Source: Sporosarcina sp. FSL W8-0480 (GTDB lineage: Bacteria > Bacillota > Bacilli > Bacillales_A > Planococcaceae). From it: a stretch of 64,000 bases of DNA. The stretch lies in NCBI RefSeq assembly GCF_037963765.1, contig NZ_CP150166.1, positions 1,433,501 through 1,497,500 on the forward strand, written 5' to 3'. The translations under genes were made by a program, and so were the position numbers. Below are positions 16,318 to 25,686 of this stretch, in pieces; the stretch's first letter is position 1; every line of letters begins with the position of its first letter. The notes beneath the pieces are model-generated. The model worked only from the letters and a program-made list of their open reading frames with translations, did not search any database and was not told where the DNA came from.

Positions 16318-17367
16318 ATGTTTGCAGCTATATTCGGCTCTGTGGAACAAGGAATCATCTATGCAATCATGGCACTCGGTGTGTATCTTTCATTCCGAGT
16401 GCTCGACTTTCCGGATTTGACAGTTGACGGTAGTTTTGTAACAGGGGCCGCAGTGGCTGCCACGATGATAATTTTCGGATATCATCCGGTGTTCGCAACG
16501 GTAGTCGCGATTCTTGTGGGGTTTCTTGCAGGTTGTGTAACGGGACTATTGCATACGAAAGGGAAAATCAACGCTCTCCTATCAGGGATACTAATGATGA
16601 TTGCCTTGTATTCAATCAATTTACGAATAATGGGCCTGACCTCAGAGAATTCCATAGGTAAACCGAATATCCCTTTATTGAAGGCTGAAACGATGTTTTC
16701 ACAGTTTAAATCGTTTTGGAGTCCTTTAGGCATCGACACAGCGATTACCAATTTTCTTACCATGGCAGGACTCAAAAACCTGCCTTCTTCCTATGGTACA
16801 TTTTTCATCATGATCATTATCGTCTTGATCATCAAATTTATCGTAGATTGGTTTTTGAAAACCGAGGTAGGTCTTGCGATAAGGGCTACCGGTGATAATA
16901 AAAAAATGATCAGAAGTTTATCAGCAAATACGGACACACTCGTTATTATCGGTCTTGGATTTTCGAATGCACTTGTGGCGTTTTCGGGTTCTTTGATCGC
17001 CCAGTATTCCAAATTCGCCGACGTCGGAATGGGAATCGGGATGATTATCGGTGGATTGGCATCGGTTATTATCGGCGAGGCGATATTTGGTACGAAAACA
17101 ATATTGCGCACGACATTTGCCGTAATTGCTGGAGCCGTCATTTATCGAATTGTATTAGGCCTGGCCCTGAGAGTGGACTTCCTTGACCCAGGGGATATGA
17201 AGTTAATAACTGCTGTCATAGTCATAGGGGCTTTAATTTTGCCGCAGTACCTTGAAAAGAGACGAGAAAAAAGAAGAAAAGCGAAACGCCATGCTGAACG
17301 AATGGTAGAGCATGAGCAATTGCGTATGAAGGAGCGTAGTGCCCTTGCTAAAGCTCAATCAGATTAA
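16318..17367 (+). CDS. ABC transporter permease (BPD_transp_2 type)
   Basis: This 349-residue integral membrane protein has about eight to nine hydrophobic segments, an LDFPDLTVDGSFVTGAA motif near the N terminus and TEVGLAIRATGDN in the cytoplasmic coupling region, both typical of the permease paired with PF04392 binding proteins. The C terminus is a charged Arg/Lys-rich helix (residues ~310-349). It starts 17 bases after the binding protein gene and overlaps the ATPase gene by 29 bases. Confidence 0.88.
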   Translation: MFAAIFGSVEQGIIYAIMALGVYLSFRVLDFPDLTVDGSFVTGAAVAATMIIFGYHPVFATVVAILVGFLAGCVTGLLHTKGKINALLSGILMMIALYSINLRIMGLTSENSIGKPNIPLLKAETMFSQFKSFWSPLGIDTAITNFLTMAGLKNLPSSYGTFFIMIIIVLIIKFIVDWFLKTEVGLAIRATGDNKKMIRSLSANTDTLVIIGLGFSNALVAFSGSLIAQYSKFADVGMGIGMIIGGLASVIIGEAIFGTKTILRTTFAVIAGAVIYRIVLGLALRVDFLDPGDMKLITAVIVIGALILPQYLEKRREKRRKAKRHAERMVEHEQLRMKERSALAKAQSD

Positions 17368-18142
17368 TAAGGTATTTAATGAATCGACACCCGATGAAAA
17401 AATTGCCTTGGATCAAATAAATCTTACATTGAATACCGGGGATTTTATGACTTTGATCGGGAGCAATGGTGCTGGGAAATCCACTATGCTGAATATGATT
17501 TCAGGCGCTCTTTCTCCTGATTTCGGTGTTGTGGAAATTGCAGGTAAAGACGTTACAAGAATGCCAGAATATAAGCGTTCTCAAATGATTGGAAGAGTGT
17601 TTCAAGACCCGATGGCTGGCACCGCCCCATCGATGACGATTGAAGAGAACCTTGCAATGGCTTACTCCAGAAATAAAAAACGTGCGTTGAAAAAGGGTGT
17701 GGATAAAAAGCGGCGTGAATTTTTCCGTGAATCTCTTGAAACGCTTCACCTGAATTTAGAGAATCGATTGAATGCAAAAGTAGGAACGCTATCCGGTGGG
17801 GAAAGGCAAGCACTCTCCCTATTGATGGCTACATTTACCAAGCCTTCCATTTTGCTTTTAGACGAGCATACGGCTGCATTGGATCCTTCGCGAGCGGAAT
17901 TGATTACCAATCTGACAAAGCAACTTGTTGAGAAAGATCAGCTCACTACGTTGATGATCACACATAATATGCAACAGGCGTTGGATTTAGGTAACAGGCT
18001 CATCATGATGGATAAAGGACAAATTATCTTCGAAATCGATACTGAGGAAAAGAAGGATTTGACGATTCCTAAGTTAATGGAAGAATTCGAACGCATTCGG
18101 GGAGAAAAGATGACAAGCGATAAAGCGTTGTTGTCTACCTGA
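17339..18142 (+). CDS. ABC transporter ATP-binding protein
   Basis: This 267-residue ATPase has Walker A GSNGAGKST, a Q-loop in GRVFQDPMAG, signature LSGGERQ and Walker B ILLLDEHTAALDP. It starts at a GTG preceded by AAGGAGCGTA inside the end of the permease gene. It energises the importer whose binding protein and permease are just upstream. The DEH instead of DEP/DEA after Walker B is seen in this subfamily. Confidence 0.92.
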   Translation: MPLLKLNQINKVFNESTPDEKIALDQINLTLNTGDFMTLIGSNGAGKSTMLNMISGALSPDFGVVEIAGKDVTRMPEYKRSQMIGRVFQDPMAGTAPSMTIEENLAMAYSRNKKRALKKGVDKKRREFFRESLETLHLNLENRLNAKVGTLSGGERQALSLLMATFTKPSILLLDEHTAALDPSRAELITNLTKQLVEKDQLTTLMITHNMQQALDLGNRLIMMDKGQIIFEIDTEEKKDLTIPKLMEEFERIRGEKMTSDKALLST

Positions 18143-18166
18143 AAGCTCATGTCAGGGGTGGAATAT

Positions 18167-18865
18167 GTGAAGTCTAAAATTAGAGTATTGGAATCCAATC
18201 CGATAACAGGGACGGTTTTTGGAACCTTATTGAACTATAAGGGAGAACTTGAAAGTTTAGGTGATGCTGTATATAAGGAACCATATCGCTCGCCGCCAAT
18301 CGCCCCTGTCCTTTATATCAAACCGGCAAATACGTATAACTATGACGGTGGGGCAATCCCCATGCCTGAAGGAATATCAAATCTGAGAATGGGGGCTGCG
18401 CTTGGGTTGGTTATCGGACAGCGGGCGGTTGCCGTGAGTGAAGAAAACGCCTTGACGTATGTCGCGGGCTATACGATCGTCAATGATATAAGCGTTCCGC
18501 ATGATAGTGTATACCGTCCGGCTGTTCAACATCAGGCACGCGATGGATTTTGTTCAATCGGGCCATGGATTATCGATCGTCATGAAATCCAAAACCCTGA
18601 TGACCTATCCATTCGTGTATTCATCAATGAAAAGCTTGAACAGGAAAATTCGACATCGAATCTGATTCGTCCAGTTTCTCGTTTGCTTGCAGATGTAACC
18701 GAATTCATGACATTAAGTCCCGGGGATGTGTTACTTGTAGGTGTTCCTGAAAAGGCGCCACTATCCCAAATAGGCGATAAGATTCGGATTGAGATAGAAG
18801 GTATAGGGAACCTTGAAAACATTATTGTGGACGAAAAAGAAACAAAATGGAGAGAGCAGTTATGA
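18167..18865 (+). CDS. hpaG1: HpaG N-terminal-type: FAH-family isomerase/decarboxylase subunit of homoprotocatechuate pathway
   Basis: This protein of about 232 residues is of the fumarylacetoacetate hydrolase family, with metal-binding features in MRMGAALGLVIGQRA-like and NDISVPHDSVYRPAV segments. In E. coli HpaG is a fusion of two FAH domains; here the two halves are separate genes, this one matching the N-terminal half. Together they decarboxylate and isomerise 5-oxopent-3-ene-1,2,5-tricarboxylate. The GTG at 18167 is preferred since AGGGGTGG sits five bases upstream; an in-frame ATG at 18149 lacks such a site. The end overlaps hpaG2 (ATGA). Confidence 0.82.
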   Translation: MKSKIRVLESNPITGTVFGTLLNYKGELESLGDAVYKEPYRSPPIAPVLYIKPANTYNYDGGAIPMPEGISNLRMGAALGLVIGQRAVAVSEENALTYVAGYTIVNDISVPHDSVYRPAVQHQARDGFCSIGPWIIDRHEIQNPDDLSIRVFINEKLEQENSTSNLIRPVSRLLADVTEFMTLSPGDVLLVGVPEKAPLSQIGDKIRIEIEGIGNLENIIVDEKETKWREQL

Positions 18866-19620
18866 GGAGAGCACGAATAGCTTATGGGGGAGCCATTCAT
18901 GAAGCGGTGGAGTGGTTTGGGCAACTGAAATTGGATGATGGACGAATAGTCGGTGAACACGAAGTGATCTGGCTGACGCCAATAGAACCTAAAACCGTGT
19001 TTGCATTAGGGCTGAATTATGCTGACCATGCAGCGGAACTTGCATTTTCCGCTCCATCGGAACCACTTGTTTTCTTAAAAAGCCCAAATACGTTTGTCGG
19101 GCATAATGCATTTACCCGTCGACCAGAAGATGTGACCTATATGCATTATGAATGTGAATTGGCTGTAATCATCGGTGAAACAGCAAGGAATGTAAAGGCT
19201 GAGGATGCTTATGATTATATTAAAGGCTATAGTGTCGCCAATGATTATGCAATCAGAGATTACTTGGAAAACTATTATCGTCCAAACTTGCGGGTGAAAA
19301 ATCGTGATACTGGTACGCCGTTCGGTCCATGGATTGTTGATGCTGCGGATGTGGCCAATCCTATGAATCTGAAATTGACAACGCATGTCAATGGCGAACT
19401 TGTCCAGGAAGGTACAACTGCAGATATGATTTTCGATATCCCAACACTCATTTCCTATTTAAGCAGCTTCATGACGTTGAGTGAAAACGATGTCATTCTG
19501 ACAGGTACTCCGAAAGGATCAGTCGATACAGCAGTTGGCGATGTAGTCGTCACGGAAATTGAGGTAATCGGACGTTTGGTCAATACGATAATCGGCGATG
19601 AATCATTCACAAATCGCTAA
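18862..19620 (+). CDS. hpaG2: HpaG C-terminal-type: 2-hydroxyhepta-2,4-diene-1,7-dioate isomerase/OPET decarboxylase
   Basis: This 252-residue FAH-family protein has ALGLNYADHAAEL, the metal ligands in YMHYECELAVIIGE and the conserved end ILTGTPKGSVDTAVGD. It matches the C-terminal half of E. coli HpaG. The ATG at 18862 follows GGAGAG and overlaps the previous stop, pointing to translational coupling and probably a hetero-oligomer. FAH-fold hydratases (HpaH) are related, but no third FAH gene is present here. Confidence 0.85.
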   Translation: MRRARIAYGGAIHEAVEWFGQLKLDDGRIVGEHEVIWLTPIEPKTVFALGLNYADHAAELAFSAPSEPLVFLKSPNTFVGHNAFTRRPEDVTYMHYECELAVIIGETARNVKAEDAYDYIKGYSVANDYAIRDYLENYYRPNLRVKNRDTGTPFGPWIVDAADVANPMNLKLTTHVNGELVQEGTTADMIFDIPTLISYLSSFMTLSENDVILTGTPKGSVDTAVGDVVVTEIEVIGRLVNTIIGDESFTNR

Positions 19621-19640
19621 GAGGGAAAGGGTGGTTTGAG

Positions 19641-20027
19641 TTGCCGTTTTTTTTCGTCGAGTACACGGATAATATAAAAGAAGAAGCGAATATTACTAAA
19701 CTGCTTGAAGAGATTCATAACGTTCTAATGGAAAGGGACAGTATTTTTCCAATAGGCGGTCTTCGCTCGAGAGCGATTGAGTTAAAAGAGTATCGGGTGG
19801 CAGATGGTGCAGAGGATGATGCTTTCGTCCATGCACAGTTGAAAATTGGAGCAGGGCGCTCTGAAGAAGTAAAAAAAGACGTTTGTGATGCGTTATTTGA
19901 AGTGATGAAAGAGCATTTTCATCCTGTCATGTCCAAGCGTTATCTCGCATTGTCTATGGAGTTAATTGAATTTAGTGAAGCGGGCACTTATAAACAGAAT
20001 AATATTCACAATCGATTTAAAAAGTAA
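19641..20027 (+). CDS. hpaF: HpaF: 5-carboxymethyl-2-hydroxymuconate isomerase
   Basis: This 128-residue protein belongs to the tautomerase superfamily with Pro directly after the initiator (MPFFFVEYT). That Pro becomes the catalytic N-terminal residue, which fixes the TTG at 19641 as the start; GGGTGG lies upstream. It ketonises 5-carboxymethyl-2-hydroxymuconate between HpaE and HpaG in the pathway. Length and the conserved SKRYLALSMELIE segment suit the family. Confidence 0.88.
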   Translation: MPFFFVEYTDNIKEEANITKLLEEIHNVLMERDSIFPIGGLRSRAIELKEYRVADGAEDDAFVHAQLKIGAGRSEEVKKDVCDALFEVMKEHFHPVMSKRYLALSMELIEFSEAGTYKQNNIHNRFKK

Positions 20028-20059
20028 ATACACGTATAAGCAAATGGGAGGGGAAAGCA

Positions 20060-21541
20060 ATGGGAGCGCGTACTGGGAAGGAATATATTGAAGGTATTAA
20101 AAAACGGAAAACGGAAGTTTGGATCCACGGTGAGAAAGTGGACGATGTCACCACTCATCCTGCATTTAAAAATGTAGTCGAGAGCGTTGCGGGTCTTTAT
20201 GATTTACAACATGAGAAGCCGGAGAAAATGCTATATACTTCACCGACTTCCGGTGAGAAGGTAGGACTTTCTTTTATTGCGCCGAAAACGAAAGAAGATT
20301 TGTTCAAGCGACGTGAAATGCATAAAGAATGGGCTTCTTTTTCTGGGGGCATGATGGGGCGATCTCCGGATTATTTGAACACAAGCATTATGGCTTTCGG
20401 AACAGCCAACCAGTTTTTTGCACAAGCGGGAGGCGGAAGTGATCAGTTTGCTAAAAATGCAGCAGATTACTATGAATATGCACGGGAAAATGATATTAGC
20501 TTAACGCATACATTAATCCATCCGCAAGTGAACAGGTCAAAGCTGACGCAATCAGAACAGAAGGACCCATTTCTCTCTGCACGTATTACGAAAAAAACAG
20601 CAGACGGAATTATTGTGAATGGATGTCGCCTATTGGCAACACTTGGTGGCATCACGGATGAGCTTGTCGTATTCCCTTCTACCATTAATAGAACGTCAGG
20701 CACTACAGATGATCCATACGCATTTGCGTTTGCAATTCCGAATAATACTAAGGGCTTAAAATTCCTATCCCGTGAATCTTTCGATTACGGAAAAAGTAAA
20801 TGGGATCACCCATTAGGTGCAAGGTTCGATGAAAGCGATGCGATTATTTCGTTTGAAGATGTATTAGTCCCGTGGGAAAGAGTATTTGTATGCGAAAGTA
20901 CAGATATCTGTAATCGTACGTATGCAGAGACAAATGCGGTTATACATATGACGCATCAAGTTATCTGCAAAAGCATCGTGAAAACTGAATTCATTTTAGG
21001 CGTAGTCGTCAGCATGATGGAAGCGATCGGAATCGATCAATTCATGCATGTAAAAGAAAGAGCGAGCGAAATCATGGTCATCCTTGAAGTGATGCGCTCC
21101 CATTTATATAAATCCGAACACAATGCAAAAATCGATCAATATGGTAATATGACGCCGGACTTTGAACCGTTAAATGCGGCACGCAACTGGTTCCCGAAAA
21201 TGTACCAGCGTATGAATGAAATCATTAAGATTTTTGGGGCTTCAGGATTGATGGCACTCCCAACTGAAGCGGACTTCAGCAACTCCGACGTCGGCCCATT
21301 AGTCCATCGTTACACGCAAGGTGCAAATATAAACGGTGAGGAAAGAGTACAATTATTCCGCCTCGCATGGGATATTTCCATTAGCGCATTTGGTAACCGT
21401 CAAGCACTCTATGAATATTACTTTTTCGGAGATCCAGTAAGGATGTCGAATGCTTATTATGACGGGTTTGATAAGCAACCGTATAAAGATATGGTGACAA
21501 ACTTCTTGAATAAAGCAAAAAAAGAGGCTGGCATACTATAA
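20060..21541 (+). CDS. hpaB: HpaB: 4-hydroxyphenylacetate 3-monooxygenase, oxygenase component
   Basis: This 493-residue FADH2-dependent monooxygenase has the HpaB/acyl-CoA-dehydrogenase-like fold: an N-terminal RTGKEYIEGIKKRKTEVWI, HTLIHPQVNRS (residues ~150-160), and a C-terminal helical domain with FGNRQALYEYYFFGDPVR. It hydroxylates 4-hydroxyphenylacetate to homoprotocatechuate with FADH2 supplied by HpaC, whose gene follows. GGGAGGGGAAAG precedes the ATG. It could also accept other phenols; the rest of the cluster defines the pathway. Confidence 0.93.
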   Translation: MGARTGKEYIEGIKKRKTEVWIHGEKVDDVTTHPAFKNVVESVAGLYDLQHEKPEKMLYTSPTSGEKVGLSFIAPKTKEDLFKRREMHKEWASFSGGMMGRSPDYLNTSIMAFGTANQFFAQAGGGSDQFAKNAADYYEYARENDISLTHTLIHPQVNRSKLTQSEQKDPFLSARITKKTADGIIVNGCRLLATLGGITDELVVFPSTINRTSGTTDDPYAFAFAIPNNTKGLKFLSRESFDYGKSKWDHPLGARFDESDAIISFEDVLVPWERVFVCESTDICNRTYAETNAVIHMTHQVICKSIVKTEFILGVVVSMMEAIGIDQFMHVKERASEIMVILEVMRSHLYKSEHNAKIDQYGNMTPDFEPLNAARNWFPKMYQRMNEIIKIFGASGLMALPTEADFSNSDVGPLVHRYTQGANINGEERVQLFRLAWDISISAFGNRQALYEYYFFGDPVRMSNAYYDGFDKQPYKDMVTNFLNKAKKEAGIL

Positions 21542-21584
21542 AAATGAGTGGAAGAGTAATTGAAAGTGGGAAGGAGAATGGAGT

Positions 21585-22076
21585 ATGCAACATGTAGATG
21601 ATGAGATAGATGATAGGTTGTTCAGAAATGTCATGGGCAGTTTTACGACAGGTGTAACGGTAATTACGACTGAGGTTGCTGAAGAAGTACATGGCATGAC
21701 AGCAAATGCATTTATGTCCATTTCTCTTAATCCGAAGCTTGTCGCGATCAGCATCGGAGAAAACGCGAAAATGCTTCAGCATATAAAAGACGCAAAGCAA
21801 TTCGCGATTAACATATTATCTTCTGACCAACAACAAGTATCAAAGCAATTTTCAGGTCAACTGCATCAAAAATCTGAAATAACGTTCGGATCGTACAAAG
21901 GTTTGCCAGTGTTAGAAGAATCGTTAGCAATCGTCACATGTGTCCTGCAAAGTGAATTCGTAGCGGGAGATCATACGATTTTCATCGGTCAAGTTACGGG
22001 CGTTAAGCTTGAAGAAAAATCCCCCTTATTATATAGCCGAGGAAAGTATCGCGAGCTAAAAGAGCTTGAAGGGTAA
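21585..22076 (+). CDS. hpaC: HpaC: flavin reductase component
   Basis: This 163-residue flavin reductase-like domain protein has FRNVMGSFTTGVTVITT, MTANAFMSISLNPKLVAISI and the closing LLYSRGKYREL, all typical of short-chain flavin reductases paired with HpaB. It reduces FAD or FMN with NAD(P)H for the monooxygenase. AAGGAGAATGGAG lies before the ATG. Co-location directly after hpaB makes the role clear. Confidence 0.92.
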   Translation: MQHVDDEIDDRLFRNVMGSFTTGVTVITTEVAEEVHGMTANAFMSISLNPKLVAISIGENAKMLQHIKDAKQFAINILSSDQQQVSKQFSGQLHQKSEITFGSYKGLPVLEESLAIVTCVLQSEFVAGDHTIFIGQVTGVKLEEKSPLLYSRGKYRELKELEG

Positions 22077-22108
22077 TTTATGTAATCATTAAGGAGGAGT
22101 GGATTCAA

Positions 22109-23032
22109 TTGGCATATGAAGAGGCGAAAAAGAAGTTAAGAGGTTCAATTTGTCCGGTCATCACCCCATTTACAGAAAGCGGGGAAATTGATGAAAAAAC
22201 ATTCATTGAATTGATCAACTGGCAAATTGTTAGTGGCAGCCATGGGATTTCTGTTACAGGAACAAGTGGTGAACCAAGCTCAATGACAATCGCAGAGAGA
22301 AAACGAGTTATGGCTTTAGCGAAAGAAACGATTGACGGACGTGTGTTTTTCACCCCTGGAACGGGGTCAACCAATCATGACGAAACAATGGAACTAACGA
22401 AATATGCCGAGGAAATCGGCGCGGATGCCGCGATGGTTATTGTGCCTTACTACAATAAACCGAACCAGGAGGCACTTTATCACCATTTTAAAACGGTAGC
22501 AGATTCCGTTTCGATTCCGATCATCATTTACAATATACCCGGACGATCCGCCGTCAATATGGAAGTCGGTACGATGAAGCGTCTTGTAGAGGATTGTCCG
22601 AACATTATCGGTGTAAAAGAGTCGAATAAAGATTTTGAACATGTGAACCGAGTATTGCTGAATTGTGGAAGAGACTTTCTATTGTACTCGGGAATCGAAC
22701 TCCTTTGCTATCCGATGTTGGCAATAGGGGGAGCAGGGTTTATCAGTGCAACAGCAAACGTTGAGCCTAAAAGAGTTGCGGAACTATATAATGCGTGGAA
22801 TGCAGGGGATGTTAAAAAGGCACAAGACCTTCATTTCGAATTAATGCCATTGAATGATGTGCTTTTCAAAGATACAAATCCATCACCGGTTAAAGTGGCA
22901 CTTGGCATGATGGGGAAAATTACACCGAAGCTCCGGTTGCCTTTAGGCTTGCCGTCAGCAGAAATACAAGATGAAGTTCGTGAAACACTCCTGGACCTCT
23001 CTATTCTATCGGAGGAATCCACTGTAGGATAA
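22109..23032 (+). CDS. hpaI: DapA-family aldolase taking the HpaI role
   Basis: This 307-residue class I aldolase has the Schiff-base Lys170 in IIGVKES, the Tyr in YNIPGRS (Tyr141) and GTSGEPSS. It belongs to the dihydrodipicolinate synthase fold, not to the metal-dependent HpcH/HpaI family. A subfamily of DapA-like proteins is known in some Bacillales and Thermus pathway clusters as the 2,4-dihydroxyhept-2-ene-1,7-dioate aldolase (TIGR02313, HpaI-NOT-DapA). That reaction gives pyruvate and succinic semialdehyde. The start is TTG after AAGGAGGAG. True DapA function is the alternative; cluster position argues against it. Confidence 0.82.
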   Translation: MAYEEAKKKLRGSICPVITPFTESGEIDEKTFIELINWQIVSGSHGISVTGTSGEPSSMTIAERKRVMALAKETIDGRVFFTPGTGSTNHDETMELTKYAEEIGADAAMVIVPYYNKPNQEALYHHFKTVADSVSIPIIIYNIPGRSAVNMEVGTMKRLVEDCPNIIGVKESNKDFEHVNRVLLNCGRDFLLYSGIELLCYPMLAIGGAGFISATANVEPKRVAELYNAWNAGDVKKAQDLHFELMPLNDVLFKDTNPSPVKVALGMMGKITPKLRLPLGLPSAEIQDEVRETLLDLSILSEESTVG

Positions 23033-23062
23033 TTGAAGAAAAATAGAAAATAGGTGATAAGG

Positions 23063-24574
23063 ATGATAACAACGGACGAAACGGTTTCTTTAAAACATGA
23101 AACACAAAAGAATATATCACTCTATATAAATGGGGAGTTCACTTCAGCTGTAAGTGGAAAAACCATCAAAAACATGAACCCGTTTACAAACGAGCAAATC
23201 AATGAAGTCGCTGAAGGACAACAGGAAGACATTGATAAAGCAGTGGCGGCAGCAAGGGAAGCATTTGATCACGGTCCTTGGAAAAATATGAAACTGAAAG
23301 ATAGATTGGAATACATTTACCGCATTGCAGATTTGATTGATGAAGAAATAGAAAAAATAGCTTATTTGGAAGCGCTTGATACGGGACTTCCGATAAGCCA
23401 AACAAGAAATATGGTAAGCCGTGCTTCGGAAAACTTCAGATTTTATGCCCGCATGGTGGAAAATCGTCTCGTCGGAGATGCCTATCAAGTGGATGATGAA
23501 TTTATCAACTACACAATCCATGCGCCTGTAGGGGTCGCTGGACTAATCACGCCATGGAACGCGCCTTTCATGTTGGAAACTTGGAAAGTGGCTCCTGCAC
23601 TTGCGACTGGTAATACAGTAGTGTTAAAGCCGGCGGAACTTTCCCCGCTTTCGGCTAATCTATTGGCGGAAGTGATCCATAAAGCGGATCTTCCACAAGG
23701 TGTCTTCAATGTTGTACATGGCTATGGTGAGACTGCTGGGGATGCGCTTGTCAGACATCCGGATGTTCAGCTTATTTCATTTACAGGAGAAACAACAACG
23801 GGTTCAACAATTATTAAAAATAGTGCGGATACACTGAAGAGCTGTTCGATGGAATTAGGCGGGAAATCACCGATCATCGTCTTCGAAGACGCTGATTTCG
23901 ATCGGGCATTGGACGCTTGCGTTTGGGGGATCTATTCCTTCAACGGGGAACGCTGCACTGCAAACTCACGCTTGTTTTTACAAGAGGGGATCAGTGAGAA
24001 ATTCATTGAAGCTTTAAAGATCCGGGTCGCTGCGATAAAAGTCGGGGATCCGCTTGACGCAGGTACGGAAGTAGGGCCGTTGATCGATAAAGGACATTAC
24101 AATAAAGTAAAAGGCTATTTGGAAATTGCGAAGGATGAGGGTGCCGAAGTCATTACCGGTGAAATTCCTCCCGAATTTTCCAAAGGCAATTTCGTAGCGC
24201 CTACCCTTATACTGAATGCCCATAATAACATGCGCGTGGCACAAGAGGAGATCTTCGGACCTGTATTGACCGTCATGACATTTAAAGATGAAGATGAGGT
24301 CATCAAATTGGCGAACGACATCGATTACGGACTTGCGGGTTATGTATGGACGAATGATATTAAAAGAGGCCACCGAGTAGCACATCAAATTGAAGCCGGA
24401 ATGCTATGGGTCAATGCTCAGAACGTACGCGATTTAAGAACCCCTTTCGGCGGTTCGAAATCCTCGGGAATTGGACGTGAAGGAGGCCATTATGGCTTCG
24501 ATTTTTATACCGAATTGAAAATCATCCATGTTTCAATTGATGACCATCGAATTCAGCAATTCGGGAAGAAATAA
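23063..24574 (+). CDS. hpaE: HpaE: 5-carboxymethyl-2-hydroxymuconate semialdehyde dehydrogenase
   Basis: This 503-residue ALDH has TPWNAPF (residues ~163-169), Glu264 in MELGGKSP and Cys298 in NGERCTANS. The RCTANSRLF wording is common among HpaE proteins. It oxidises the ring-cleavage aldehyde to 5-carboxymethyl-2-hydroxymuconate. AGGTGATAAGG precedes the ATG at 23063; a GTG nine bases earlier is in frame but overlaps that site. It lies directly before hpaD, the dioxygenase making its substrate. Confidence 0.92.
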   Translation: MITTDETVSLKHETQKNISLYINGEFTSAVSGKTIKNMNPFTNEQINEVAEGQQEDIDKAVAAAREAFDHGPWKNMKLKDRLEYIYRIADLIDEEIEKIAYLEALDTGLPISQTRNMVSRASENFRFYARMVENRLVGDAYQVDDEFINYTIHAPVGVAGLITPWNAPFMLETWKVAPALATGNTVVLKPAELSPLSANLLAEVIHKADLPQGVFNVVHGYGETAGDALVRHPDVQLISFTGETTTGSTIIKNSADTLKSCSMELGGKSPIIVFEDADFDRALDACVWGIYSFNGERCTANSRLFLQEGISEKFIEALKIRVAAIKVGDPLDAGTEVGPLIDKGHYNKVKGYLEIAKDEGAEVITGEIPPEFSKGNFVAPTLILNAHNNMRVAQEEIFGPVLTVMTFKDEDEVIKLANDIDYGLAGYVWTNDIKRGHRVAHQIEAGMLWVNAQNVRDLRTPFGGSKSSGIGREGGHYGFDFYTELKIIHVSIDDHRIQQFGKK

Positions 24575-24595
24575 GGGGAAATAGGGGGGACATAA

Positions 24596-25579
24596 ATGGA
24601 TTTTTCAATCATTCGAATCGCAAGGACCGTGCTTCATGTTGTGGATTTGCAGGCATCCCGCAAATTCTATGTCGATGGATTAGGCATGATTGAAACGGAA
24701 AGTGATGAGAATCATATTTATTTGAGAGGTTTAGAGGAACATTCCCACCATAGCTTACTATTGAAAAAAGCGGAAAAAGCGGCTGTTGAAGTGCTTGGTT
24801 ATAAGGTTCAGAAAGAACAGGACCTTGATGAAATCGAAAAGCTTTTCATCTCACAAGGAATGAAAACAAAATGGTTGGCAAAAGGGCAACAGCATGCAAT
24901 GGGAAGAACTCTCCGCGTTCATGATATATCAGGTATTCCATTGGAGTTTTTTGCGGAAATGACAGTCGTTGATCGGATGCTGCAGCGATATGACCACTAT
25001 CGTGGCGCGAAAATCCAACGGATCGACCACGTGAACTGTGCAGTGCCGGATGTCCAAAAAGCCTATGATTTTTATGTCAATCAATTAGGGTTTTCCTGTT
25101 CAGAATATACGGATACTGAAGATGGGGATCTCTGGGCGGCATGGCTTTACAGAAAGCCGACGGTTCACGATCAGGCATTCATGAGTGGCCCGGGACCTAA
25201 ACTCCACCATTTCGCGTATTCACTAACTGATCGGCTAAGCATTCTTGACTGTTGTGATTGTTTAGCAAGTATGGGGTATGCAACCTCGATTGAACGTGGA
25301 CCCGGTCGCCATGGCTTGTCGAACGCGTTCTTCCTGTATCTGAGAGATCCGGATGGTCACCGAATTGAACTTTACACGGGTGATTATTTAACAAGCGATC
25401 CCGACTTGAAGCCGAAACGTTGGGATTTAAATGATCCGCTCCGGCAAACGTTCTGGGGACACGAAGCCCCGGATTGCTGGTTTACTGAAACAAGTACGTT
25501 TCTTGATATCGAGACGGGCGAAGCGATTAACAGCGAAGAGCCGTTATTGAAACAAAGAAAACCAAAAATTATGGCCTAA
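24596..25579 (+). CDS. hpaD: HpaD: homoprotocatechuate 2,3-dioxygenase (extradiol, VOC fold)
   Basis: This 327-residue type I extradiol dioxygenase has two VOC domains. The C-terminal catalytic domain carries the metal triad: His145 in RIDHVN, a His in LHHFAYS (204/205) and Glu258 in GHRIELYTGDY. It cleaves homoprotocatechuate proximal to the hydroxyls, using Fe(II) or Mn(II). GGGGGGACATAA precedes the ATG. It ends the hpa cluster; a strong terminator follows 20 bases later. This is the VOC-type enzyme, as in Brevibacterium and Arthrobacter, not the LigB-type of E. coli. Confidence 0.93.
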   Translation: MDFSIIRIARTVLHVVDLQASRKFYVDGLGMIETESDENHIYLRGLEEHSHHSLLLKKAEKAAVEVLGYKVQKEQDLDEIEKLFISQGMKTKWLAKGQQHAMGRTLRVHDISGIPLEFFAEMTVVDRMLQRYDHYRGAKIQRIDHVNCAVPDVQKAYDFYVNQLGFSCSEYTDTEDGDLWAAWLYRKPTVHDQAFMSGPGPKLHHFAYSLTDRLSILDCCDCLASMGYATSIERGPGRHGLSNAFFLYLRDPDGHRIELYTGDYLTSDPDLKPKRWDLNDPLRQTFWGHEAPDCWFTETSTFLDIETGEAINSEEPLLKQRKPKIMA

Positions 25580-25599
25580 TAGCCGTGATTCAATAATAG

Positions 25600-25636
25600 A
25601 CAAACCTCCGCCCATCTATCGGAGGTTTGTTTTTTT
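25600..25636 (+). terminator. Strong intrinsic terminator after hpaD
   Basis: A perfect 11-bp stem (ACAAACCTCCG with CGGAGGTTTGT, nine-base loop) is followed by a run of T's. It closes the aromatic catabolic run. Confidence 0.93.
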
Positions 25637-25686
25637 AAATCATAATAGTGTAAAATGGAAAAAACGGTTTAGAAAAGGATAAAAAC

